Part shown: positions 39,819 through 50,540 of the stretch, one piece after another | Position numbering within the stretch: the stretch's first letter is position 1 | Layout: each line of letters begins with the position of its first letter | Assembly (NCBI GenBank): GCA_003024785.1 | Contig: PUQB01000134.1 | Span: 29,062-93,061, forward strand | DNA from: Selaginella tamariscina | Taxonomy: Eukaryota; Streptophyta; Lycopodiopsida; Selaginellales; Selaginellaceae | Direction: 5' to 3' | Length of the DNA stretch: 64,000 nucleotides | The notes under the pieces: generated by a model | Told to the model about the DNA's origin: nothing | Database searches by the model: none | Seen by the model: the letters and a program-made list of their open reading frames with translations, nothing else | Position numbers and translations under genes: made by a program

Positions 39819-42615
39819 TCATCTTGTTGCAGTAGCCCCAACCACGCCCTCTGTAGATGTAGTACGTTGTAGCAAGTTGAAGGTCCACCACACTTGCAGC
39901 TGGACAACTTGATCCCAGGTGTTTGCTGCAGCAAACACAACCAACCAACCATTTGCAGCCATATGCATACCTGCAAACTGGAGTGCTTCATCGAACTTCA
40001 CTGGATCAAGGTAGAGGTATGGCGTATCACTCGTTGTATTTCCTGGCAAGGTCCCATTTGGAAGGTCGAAGATCACCAAGTTGAAACCATATTCTCCCGC
40101 AATATGCTGGTAGCGAGTCTGGCTGTCAGCTGTATGGTACCTGGCCACCTGTGTCTGAACTTTTCTATAAGGAACCAGTCTAGCGCAGGAACCTCCTCTT
40201 CCTTCTCATCCGTGAGCACGGCCTGTTGCATCTCCTCGATGTCATCAATCGCCAAGAAATTATCACCTCGAGTTGTAGCAAGTGAAGGGACGAATGTGAC
40301 CAAGTCATCCTTGATGTCCATGGTTCCCTGCGATGGTAGCACTTCAGATAAATTGAATAAGGCAGGGTCGCGAGTAGTGGAGGTGCCAGCTACTGTATCT
40401 GAGTTCTTCTTTGACTGCTGCACAGGCTGACGCCGCTTTGCCTTGGCCTTTGTCTTCTTAATGAAGTCGACCTCTGCCGGATCCCATGAGATGCATGGGA
40501 GATCTTTTGAGTGTTCATTGTAGAGATCCTTCTCCCATGTTGGTGGTTGCCCAGGTGGATAATCAAGCCAGAACGGTACGTTTACACGTTCGAACTCTGT
40601 CAGGCCAGATCTTGTCTTCGACCACATGTGTGGTGCTTCCATGTAATCTGACCAGAATACCATAGTCTGTGTGTGAGGCACCTTTCTCGCTGCGACATAC
40701 CTGTAATGAACATATAGTAGTGTCAGAATGTAACATTGTCAAGAAGATCATCCTTACCTCCAAATCATCCTTCTTGCTGTCTCTTCGTGTTCGAGGAACT
40801 CTTTCGGCTCTATGGAGTAAGTGAACTTCACACACTCATGGAATGGCTGGAACATCACGTTCTTGCATTTTACCCGCACTTCATCGTACCAAGTCGTGAA
40901 ATCTGTAACCGGCCTGGTCCACTCGCCATCCTCGATGAGTCCCGTGAGAATCTGGACTGCCTCCTCTCTGATCGCTCGCCAATACAAATCGATAATAAAC
41001 CACCTTATCCACTCCTTATCCTGAACACCCGGCAATCCAAGTGTCTCTTGCTCTCTCTTCAGTTCGAGACGTACCAGTTTATTGAAGTACATGATTCTCG
41101 TCTCGTTTGGAATTCTCGCCCTTGAAAGCGCGTACAGCTTTTCCAACCCCATCCATCTGCATTGTTTCCATGTGATTTGGGTCACCTTGTCGAACCACTC
41201 TTCACCCAATGCAGGATCGATGATGGCTAAGATCTTCATCATGCGCTTGTCATGCTTAATGTAGACCTGTTGTTGCTCCTGGTATTTGTTGCCTTTGGAT
41301 GCCCTTGCAGCCTTCTCAAGATCATCCTCAATCTCACTCTGTAATTCACAGACGTAATCAACTAAGTAATATAAGTGTGAGACGTGGTACCTCAAAAAAA
41401 TCTTTGCACAGATCAAATTCGGAAGTGGATGCCAAGCTTGTTGTCCAGTTGCGCTTTCCTTCCACTTTCTTATGTCATCTCGTTCCTTGTCACTGAGCCT
41501 GGCCAAGATCTTCGCTGTGCCCTCCTCACTGGTGCAACATGTCTTCACAGATAGCAGAAGATGTGGCAGTGTGGTTTGCACTGCCGTTGCGGAGGAACTG
41601 CATATTTGAAAATCTCGAAGTTAGTTAATCCTATGATCTAGAGGTCACTATGTTTACCTATTAATTTGCTGAAACATTGTCACAAGCTGAAGATTATCCA
41701 TGACCCCAGCACGGATGAAGCCTGAACGCACTCTCACTGCCCACTGATTCTTATCTTCCGTGTCTTCTATGTACAGCTTCTGAAGCACCTTTAGCCTGTG
41801 ATTACCATCCCAACAGATGAACTTCTTCATCGAAAGCATTGGTGCCCATTGCCGGAACATGTCAGACTGAAGCTCCTCCTCAAAAGCCAAATGCTGAGCA
41901 TACATCGCTTCATCGCTTCTCAATGCTGCCAGATCTGCATCTGTCATGGGGTCCCCAACTTGAAGGATGAACTGAGTGGTGTTGCGCAAATAACCAACTG
42001 CCTTCTTGAAACTCCTAGTCAAAGATTCCAGATCCGCTGGATTGACTCTCCGCACCTTTCATTTCCCAGAATTCGGCAAATAGGGACATCCGGTGCCTCT
42101 CCATATTCTCGGATTGTGATCTTCGCGAGAAGACGCACTGCACTCTCCGAATGCATGCTGGCTGCAATGTTGTAAACTTCCTCATTATCTGGCACTTCTG
42201 CTTTACCCTTCTTCTTCTTCTTAGCAGCCTCTGAATCTCCAGCAGCTTTGCGTCGTCTCTTCTTGTTCTTGGGTTCATCCTCTTCGTCACTCGACAAAGT
42301 CACTGCGCATGAGGCTTGTGTGCCTTCTGTCTGCTCCTGTGTCTCCTGTGGTAAGACATCATCCTCAACTTCTTCAACAAAGTCTGATTGTTCTTGTTGG
42401 GGTTGAACTACATCCTCTTGCTCTCCTGACCAGTCCTGCTGGCTTGCCTGTTCAACTGGAGCATCACTTGAAGGTCCTTGTTCCTGAACCACAGCCAGCT
42501 TCCTACTTCCTCTCCCACGACCCCGACGCCCTCTCTGAATTGCAGCTCTAGCTTCTGCTTCTCTCTCAGTAGGCTCCTTCATCTTCTTTTCTTGTAAACG
42601 TTGTGAAGAGCGCAT
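39819..42615 (-). CDS. ParB-like domain protein with possible methyltransferase-like C terminus
   Basis: The ATG at 42613-42615 opens a basic region with an AT-hook-like RGRRGRGRGSRK, a long acidic stretch and a nuclear-localisation-like KNKKRRRKAAG. A ParB/Srx-like domain follows: APDVPICRILGNE, VRRVNPADLESLTRSFKKAVG, then FICWDGNHRLKVLQ (the DGxHR box). A long helical middle (41.6-40.2 kb, introns near 41600, 41355 and 40720) leads to FNLVIFDLPNGTLPG and FDEALQFAGMHMAANGWLVVF, which resembles motif IV and its following strand in DNA methyltransferases, with DLPNG where DPPY/DPPW is usual. Frame shifts occur near 42060 and 40110. The ParB part is fairly convincing, the methyltransferase part speculative. 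The gene lies inside element 1, divergent from the transposase. Confidence 0.5.
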
Positions 42616-42700
42616 CTACAAAAGCAATAAGGTTTAACAAAAAACTGTAATAAATGTTCAAAGATGTTTAATAAAAAATAAAAAAACATACTAGCCCTCA

Positions 42701-43018
42701 CAGTCGGCGTGCCGACTGAGAGAGCAGTTGCTGTAAGTCCCAGTCGGCATGCCGACTGGGCCTGGCATCAAAGGGAGCCCAGTCGGCATGCCGACTGGGA
42801 CTGGCAACAAAGGGAGGCCCAGTCTGGGACTGGGAACGAAGCGAGGCCCAGTCAAAATGCTAGGTGGGACTAGAACAGTCAACCCTAGTCAAAATGCTGA
42901 CTGGGGCTGGAACAGTCAACCCGGTCAAAATGTTGACTGGATCTGGAACAGTCCACCCCAGTCGGCCTGCCGACTGGGACGGACAACGAAGTCAGTCCGA
43001 GTCGGCAGGCCGACTCGG
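42701..43018. repeat. Array of AGTCGGCATGCCGACT-type palindromes
   Basis: About nine units, roughly 35 bp apart. Full palindromes occur at 42701-42718, 42739-42760, 42778-42799, 42957-42978 and 42999-43019. Degenerate units (agtcaaaatgctgact type) lie at about 42849-42935. The units sit between the start codons of the two divergent genes of element 1. Confidence 0.9.
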
Positions 43019-43509
43019 ATTTCTTGCAACTGTGAAGAGATGTAAAAAGATGAACAGATCATGAAGAGATCATGAGCAGATCATGAAGAAATCAGAAAAT
43101 ACTCACCCCCTCAATGGAAGCCTATTGTGATTAATCCCTGGAGCCACACTTGCTCCACGCTATGCCCCCAAATGAGCCCCTGCTCCACGAAAACCTAGCC
43201 GCCCTAGCTGCCCTAGCGCCCTAATTGCAAAACCCTAGCCGCCCTAAATCAATTAAAAACCAACCTAATTTCTGTAAACATATTGCATGCATGATCGCCA
43301 CTTGTACATAGTAAAACTTTTTAATTTACAAAAAACCTACCCAGACGCAGTAAATTAATTTCACTCTTCTACCCAGACGCACGCAATTAATATTTTTTTA
43401 ATATTTGTCAATGAAATGATTGCCTCACGACTAACAAACACATTAACCATCGTGTGTAATATGTTCATTGTCTTTGAATTTTAACTTTTGTTTGTTCCAT
43501 TTTTGCTAC

Positions 43510-46500
43510 ATGGCAAGAATCAGCTACAATGGTGTTGACAAGGACTTCCCTGCAGATGAAGATGGTATTGCATTTGTCTTTGAAACAGATCTCAGGTCTG
43601 CATTTGACATTCCACCTTGGCAATCTTTTAAAGTGCTGCATTTGATGTCTGTTGTTGGTGGAGATGCTGCGAATGTTGAGGTAGAACCAGAAGGGGCAAG
43701 AGCTAGCAGTTTTGTGTATTACACACTTCTTCCTTCCAAAGGACCACTATTCCGGTTGGAGACAACAGATCGGGACAATTCTATGGTAACAATACTTCGC
43801 AATAGTCAGAGATGTAGGATTGGGAAGCAACTGGTGGTCTCGTCATCGATTCAGCAAGTTGCTGAGGTCCCAGAAGATTGCAACGGAAATGTGATTTACG
43901 AGTTGCCAGCACACGAAACAATGAAGGACAAGTACAAAGGGATGAATAGGAAGGATGGGTGTGATTACTGGACTCAACGCTGCACAACACATTGGAATGT
44001 TCCAGCTCGTGTTAGTCGCAGTTCATGTATTGGCCACATGAAATGCGTAAAGGAAACATGTCCGTTCATCAGCTTAAGTAAGAAAGCAAATGACTGCCAA
44101 TTTAAGGGCACCATTGATAAAGTCCAGTTATCTTCAGATGGTAGAGTGCTTGGAATGAAGTGTGTGCATTGCAACAATGAGCCCCTTCTAGTGCAGACAT
44201 GCTCCGTTGTTGCATATTACATAATTCCAGATGATATCACATGCACGAGGCTTTTCATCCATCTTGGAGAACATCAACATCCACGTAGACCACCCGAATC
44301 CATGGTCTCTAAAGACAGAGCTAAGGAGACAATCAACAAAGCAGTCGCTGCAACCCCAAGAACTAATCAACGTGTCATAGAGTTTCAAGCAGCACGCAAT
44401 ATAATTTTGGAAAAACTGGTAACAGATTCTGGAGATGTATCATACGACAAGGTTCTGTCAGATCTACTACCACTCACAAATCACCGCCGGTAAGCAAAAA
44501 AATTATTATTTCCTTTTGGAGATGCTTAACCTTTCCACTGTAGAACAAGAGAATGGATATCTCAGGCTAGAACAAGAGACACTCGTTTCAAAGAAGGTTA
44601 CGAAGGACTTCTGCAGTTAAAGAAGAAGCTATCAATCCCATTCATACATGTTATCCACATACCCGGAAATGGACCTCACGGAGCTGAAAGGCCTTTAATC
44701 TTCAAAATGACGTTGCCGGCCCAGGATCCGGAATAGACTACATTAGAAGGTGTCAATCTGGAGGTGATCTCGAACAGCAGTGGGTGCTAGACCACACATA
44801 TCGTATTGATGATTGGTGTACACTGGGAATACATCTCTATGATCCATTGTAAGTATTAACATATCTATGTTTTAAAATACTTACTAATATAATGCACTTA
44901 TGTTTGTGTAGTTTAAGGTCGATGGTGACACTTGCTTATGGTGACATGATCAGGGAGGATAGTGTGGCGGTGATCAAATTTTTGAACACTATGCTTCAAG
45001 TGTGCAGCAAGCAAGGACTTCATAATGTGAACTTTGCGGGTTCATGTCAGATGAGTCAGGTGCAATTTGGTTAGCATTGCGTCAAGTTTTCAACAATGGG
45101 TCAAAGATGAAAGGAAGAGAAAGGAGTTGTTTGTTCCATTACATGCAGTCAGTGCGTCAAGTTACAAAGAAGTGGATACTTGAGGAACACAGGGAGACAA
45201 TGAACCTTGCACGCTCATGGCCTGCAGCACTAACCAACCAAGATAAGTTGGAACGACGAGTAATGTTGGAGTCATTTTGGGAAGGCAGGTCCAGTAACGT
45301 TAGCGCTTTGCAAACATGGCTGTCATGGTGGGCAAGACATGAAGATCATATTTCCATGACAGAGATAATTGACTTGACAGAAGATGGTGTTGCGAATGTG
45401 CCTACCACTAACAACTCCGAAGTTGTTCATGCAAGAGCACGAAGAGCAAGGCTGACGAAGCGTGTTCCTTTGTTGGAGGCAACAATGTTAGATTTAACAG
45501 ATGCTGTTTTCCAAAGTGCAAAGGTCAAGGCATCATTTGAAGGGAGATATTCAGGCACAGGTCCTTCCATGGAAACTCTTCTGAAACGTGCACAGGAAAC
45601 TTTCAGCGGGAAAATCAGTGTCTCCAACAACTTTTGCAAATCTTGTTAGTGATGAAGAGCATCTTGCAAGTCCAGAGTTTGCCTCTACAACAAATGTTCG
45701 TGTTCGAACCGTTCGTCAACCGTCAACTGGGGACCATGGGATTGATGCGCTTCGTACACATAGACATGACACACAATATGCAGAACAAGTCATCCCAAAT
45801 GCACGCAGGAAAAAACTCAAGTTTCAAGATGTCAATGTCACTGAAAGAGAGACGTTGATGACTCAGTGGGCCATCAGACGCATTGGGGAGGCAAGTCAGG
45901 TGAAATGTCTAGGTCTCACTCAGGACGGTAACAGCAAGTGTGGCAGACCCATAGGATATCCACATCGTGTACCGGCACCAGGATTTCACGGTAGACGGCA
46001 ATATACAAATGCATTTGGGAACATTGAGTTCACTCATCAGATGTTATGGTTCTGCCCACGCGATTCTTGTTGCTTCAGACGACCATATGCAGGGATTCCT
46101 CCTGAGAGTATTCCAGAAGTTCCAGAGGTTTGGCCAGTTCAAAAAGGAACAAATTGAATGCAAATGAGGTTGAAGCTCTTCTGAAAGCAGGATTCAAGTT
46201 GGAGGGATTTGAAGAAATGGTAGACGACAGTAGTAGCCGAATGGATCGAACACCATCACCACCAAGAGGAGAGGGAGCACATAGAGTACCAACATACCAT
46301 GGACGGAGTGTGCGAACACCAACAAGAATGTCCAAGGAACATGAGAAACATTACAACCAAAGATTTTCAAGGTCGGATCAACAACGTGGAGGTGGTTCAA
46401 AGAGGGAAGACTGAGGCCTTCATTGTCTCTGCAGGCATGCAATCTGCTAAGGTAACAATTTCTATTGTTCCGTCATGCACTTGTGCAACTTTTCAGAAAG

Positions 46501-46840
46501 CCAAGAACTGGAGCCCCTGCCAACACATGTATTTTGTGTACACTCATGTTCTTGGATTGGACCCAACGATTACTTACTTCTTACAGAGACAGACCCTTGC
46601 TAAGGTAACAATTTCTACTGTTCTGTCATGCACTTGTGCAACTTTTCAGAAAGCCAAGAACTAGAGCCCCTGCCAACCATGTATTTTGTGTACACTCATG
46701 TTCTTGGATTGGACCCAACGATTACTTACTTCTTACAGAGGCAGACCCTTACTCCAGCAAAAGTGCATCGATTATTGGTTGATTGTAACGCAATGTCGAA
46801 CCTGCGACCTTTTAAGTCCAGTTGGTATAGTAAAGTCTAG
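43510..46840 (+). CDS. MULE-like DDE transposase with SWIM zinc finger
   Basis: The ATG at 43510 (MARISYNGVDKDFPADEDG) opens a 328-residue exon with a WRKY/FAR1-like Cys/His region (CDYWTQRCTTHW ... CIGHMKCVKETCPF, then HLGEHQHPRRP). After an intron at 44489-44544 the catalytic core follows: WVLDHTYRIDDWCTLG (first Asp), FAGFMSDESGAIW (second Asp) and SCLFHYMQSVRQ (the CxxH block). The SWIM finger is SCTCATFQKAKNWSPCQHMYF (CxC...CxH) near 46475. These are Mutator-like element hallmarks. Stops and frame shifts (for example near 44735 and 45050) show the copy is not cleanly functional as written. The 153-bp SWIM segment is duplicated in tandem. Confidence 0.7.
46446..46751. repeat. Tandem duplication of the SWIM-finger segment
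   Basis: The sequence from gctaaggtaacaatttct at 46446 recurs at 46599 with about 95% identity over 150 bases, so the SWIM-coding segment is present twice head to tail. The second copy has aactagag where the first has aactggag, giving a stop. Confidence 0.9.
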
Positions 46841-47221
46841 TCGACAAATAATTAGCGTTTTTCACTTGTTGGTCAGCATTTTATATTAAAAGTTAAAGAT
46901 AATCTACTTGGCAGAATATTCTAGAATATCCCGTTTATTTGACAGAATATTCTTGGATATTCAGGAATATGAGAAAAGCCCGTTGTACGAAGCCCGGTTT
47001 TTGCTAATCCTTGTTATTTATGCTCCGCTGGTAAGAATGTTAACTTGGTTTACCAAAAGACATTAATAATGTTGTATCTATAAATTGTACCGATGTTTTG
47101 TTAGATATTGATTATATATATAAACACACATACATACGTATCACAATTTCATTATATATATTATAAACTCGTATGTATGAAAGTATATATTACAAATTAA
47201 AAGAAGATACATCAATGGCTA
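46841..47221. other. Right end of element 1 and 3' flank of the receptor kinase
   Basis: It holds GAATATTC subterminal motifs up to about 46975, the putative inverted end, then an AT-rich stretch that should include the 3' UTR of the LRR kinase gene. Confidence 0.4.
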
Positions 47222-50174
47222 CTATTCATTTGCCAAGATTTCGAGTGATGGCTTATTGCTATAATCTAGTCTTCCTTGACTAATCTCCAACACCATAGCT
47301 AATGCTTCTTGAATATTTGGACGGCCACTTGGATTCGGAAGAGTGCATAACAAACCAACTTGAATCAATAACCTCAGAATCCTAAACTCATTATAAATCT
47401 CTAGATTTTGTGAAATCCACACCCGAAGACTACTTTCACTCTGCCGAAACAACTCATTTGTTGGAGACTTCTCACTGCCCAAAACAAGCAGCAACATACC
47501 AAAGCTGTACACATCACCCATGGTAGACATATGTAGTGCACTTGCATACTCTGAAAAATGTATGTAAGTTGCCAGGTTCACACGCAAGCAAGTGGAAACG
47601 TACCTGGTGGAGCATATCCAATGGTGCCTCTAAACCCACTGACTGAAACAAGATTGTCCTTCCCAGATACAAGTTTCGACAGCCCAAAATCACCTAGGTG
47701 TGCTGTAAAATCTGAGTCAAGAAGTACATTTTCAGGCTTCAGATCACCATGAACTACTGGAGTGTCGAAGTGATTATGCAGGTAATGTACCCCTTGTGCA
47801 ATGTCTATTGCGATCTTCAACTTAATGTCGACGCCTAGTGCATTCCTGCCGTTTAGATAGCTAGCAAGAGACCCGCTAGACATAAACTCCATAACCAAAG
47901 CTATGAGTTTGTCACTGCAGCAGTATCCCACCACTTTTGTGATGTTTCGATGTCGTAAACTAGCCAACGTTTTGACCTCAGTTAGGAAGCTCTCTTTTTG
48001 AGCTATGTCTTGTAGAACTTTTACAGCAACTTGCTTATCTTTCCATTTGCCTCTATACACCTTGCCATATCCGCCCTTTCCAACTAGTGTGGCATCGCTG
48101 AAGCTTTCTGTCATATCCAACAACTCGTCAAAGCTGAATGGAGATAGACCATCAATCCCGGCGGATCTTACTGCATTCCTTTGCGTGCGCCGAAGGTGTA
48201 CTCCGTAAGCACATATACATAATGCTGCACATATCAAGATGCTTGTCGTTACTGATACCGGCACCAGCCACTTGACCATCTTCTTCTTCTTATTCTGAGG
48301 ATTCGTCAATGGCGGAGAGGAACAATTCCCGGTGAGAATAGATCCACATAACAACTGGTTCCCTTGAAAAGAAGAGCTATTGAGCTTTGAGAATGATCCG
48401 TTCATTGGTACTGGTCCTTCCAACTGATTGTAAGATAGGTTGACAAACTTGAGGTTGTCTAAAGTGGTCAACTCATCTGGAATCCTCCCAGTCAGTGCGT
48501 TGATTGAAAGGTCGAGCGACTCAAGGGAGTGGAGCTGAATGAGTGCCGACGGAATCGTTCCGGTTAACATATTGTTGGAAAGGTTGAGTTGCATCACACC
48601 TTGCAGCCGCCCAAGGCAGCAGGAATCTCACCTGACAAGTTATTAGAGGACAGAGAGATGTTCACTACCTTGTCAAAGTTACCGATCCAGAGCGGGATCG
48701 TGCCTTGGAGATCGTTGTCTGAGATATCAAAGACGAAGACAAGGCTGCTGCCCAGACTTGCTAGCGAGGACGGTAGCGTGCCGTTGAGCTTGTTGTGTGA
48801 GAGATCCAGATACTGGAGACGACTGAGACTCCCTAGGCCAGATGGAATCTGACCATGCAAGCGATTTACTCCCAAGTCGAGTTTACTAAGGCTCTGTATC
48901 TGCCCTAGCTCATGAGGAATGTACCCCTCGAGCATGTGTTGCTCAGTGCAAGAATCCCAAGACTCTTGCAGTGGACGAGCGATGTAGGGATGTTTCCGGA
49001 CAGCTTGTTGAAGCTGAAAACCAATCGCTCGATCGCTGGAAGCGAACCCAGTGAGACAGGAATTCTGCCTTCAAGCTGGTTGGAATGCAACATGAGCTGA
49101 GATAGAGAAGACGCGTTACCGACAGTTGACGGAATGTTACCGCTCAACTTATTGGAGTAGAGGTAAATATACTTGAGCTTCTGCAGGTTCCCAATCTCTG
49201 GAGGAACTGAACCCTCGAGTGAGTTGTCATTGAGTAGCAGACGTATCAAGGACGAGCAGTTCCCAACCGAGGGAGGAATAGGCCCTGTAAGCGAGTTTCC
49301 TGCAAAGTCCAGGATTGTGTAGAGCTGACTTTGGATGCCTATTCCACTAGGTATAACTCCTTGGAAATGGTTCGAACTGAGGGAGAGCTCCTGTAAGTTG
49401 GTGCAGTTAGCCAGCCATGAAGGGACGTGCCCTCCAATCTGATTGAGGTAAACGTAGAAATAGAGAAGGTTTACGGGAAGCTGAGGAACCTCCTGCGGTA
49501 ACTCCCCCGTTAAGGAGTTCCATGAAAGCTCAAAGTCTCGCATTTTGGAGCAGTTCCATATGGAGATTGGGATCGGACCGCCTAAGCTGTTCTTGAAGAG
49601 GTACAAGAGTGAGAGATTCTCCATTCTGTGGAAAAATATCTGGAATCTTCCCAGTGAGTGAGTTGGAATGAAGGGACAAAGCTTGGAGGCCAGAGCAGTT
49701 TGCAAGAGACGGTGGAATTGGACCGCTCAGATTGCTTGCCTGTATTGCGAGACCACGCAACTTAGTCAGCCTGTGGAACATATCTGGGACTGGACCGCTG
49801 AGAGGATTCGGACCGAGTGCGAGTTGCTCTAGTAATGTGCAGTTTCCGAGCTCATGCGGGATATTTCCGATGAAATCGTTTGACTGGAGGTCCAGATAGT
49901 CTAAATATTCAAGCTTGCCTAGCATAGGTGAGATTGTACCGGTTAAGTTTTGCTCGTGGAGATCAATAGTTTGGATTCTGTTGCGATGCTTTGGATGACA
50001 TGTGATTCCTGTCCAGTTGCAGAATGGAGTGTTATTTGTCCAAGTCTGAAGAACATTACTCGGATCTTGTGTGATTGAGCTTCTAAATGCTAGCAGAACA
50101 TCTAAATCACTCTGTGCGTAAGTGCAGTAAGTGCACAAGATGAAGATGAAGATGAATTTGAATCCCATAAGCAC
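47222..50174 (-). CDS. LRR receptor-like kinase, non-RD, subfamily XII-like
   Basis: Starts at 50172-50174 with a signal peptide (MLMGFKFIFIFILCTYCTYA), an LRR cap (WTNNTPFCNWTGITCHP) and about 20 LRRs (LxGxIPxxLGN type). A transmembrane helix (WLVPVSVTTSILICAALCIC) precedes the kinase: GKGGYGKVYRG (P-loop), VAVKVL (Lys), VVHGDLKPENVLLD (catalytic loop) and LGDFGLSKL (DFG). A short intron (47551-47611) precedes the last exon (GDVYSFGMLLLVLGSEKSPT ... stop). HGD in place of HRD makes it non-RD, as in FLS2/EFR-type immune receptors. The LRR frame is broken by single bases near 49650, 48935 and 48597; the repeats continue undisturbed across each. A Ty3/Gypsy LTR lies 190 bp upstream. Confidence 0.88.
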
Positions 50175-50362
50175 TTGTCAAGTTGTAGCGTACAAAGGGC
50201 TGAACGAGCTGTGTGAAAAGGAAGCGCAGCTATTTTTGTACAGAGGAGATATTATAAAAAGATATTATCTTTGATTTCAAAACCGTGTTGTAAACAACAG
50301 TGGCCAATTGTCATTGACAATTTGTCAAGCTCATTGTGAAAGAGCAGATATATAAAATGAAA
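50175..50362. promoter_or_regulatory. Short promoter region of the LRR kinase gene
   Basis: Only 188 bases separate the kinase start codon from the LTR, so the proximal promoter is short and the LTR may contribute regulatory sequence. A ttataaaaag sequence lies at about 50252. Confidence 0.4.
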
Positions 50363-50540
50363 TGTCAGATACTATTCAATTACAAAACCTTGCTTATATA
50401 GGAGACCTCCTGTCACGTGGCACACATGCAACACGTGGCGCTAACACATGGGGGCCAGATCACCACCCATGTGTCACTACGCATGTGTGTATATACACAT
50501 GCGTATATACGGTATGTTACCTAATATATAGTATCTTACA
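50363..50540 (-). repeat. Candidate 3' LTR of the Ty3/Gypsy element
   Basis: On the minus strand this 178-bp segment begins TGTAAGATACTAT and ends ATAGTATCTGACA, i.e. TG...CA ends with matching inverted termini. A purine-rich tract (GCAAAGGGGAGGATAA, 50541-50556) sits directly before it, as expected for a polypurine tract. A CTATATAAGC promoter-like motif lies inside. Confidence 0.75.

Larger units (their letters stand above)
39048..47003. mobile_element. Candidate DNA transposon (element 1) with two divergent genes
   Basis: The left end (39043-39090) and the complement of the right end (46963-47008) align imperfectly: both read caaaaa, then a ggggcttcgg-like block, then cgggcttt. Both ends carry subterminal GAATATTC motifs (left 39081-39127; right 46914-46975). 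Between them lie a leftward ParB-like gene, a palindrome array and a rightward MULE-like transposase gene with a SWIM finger. No target-site duplication was found, so the exact borders are tentative. Confidence 0.5.
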
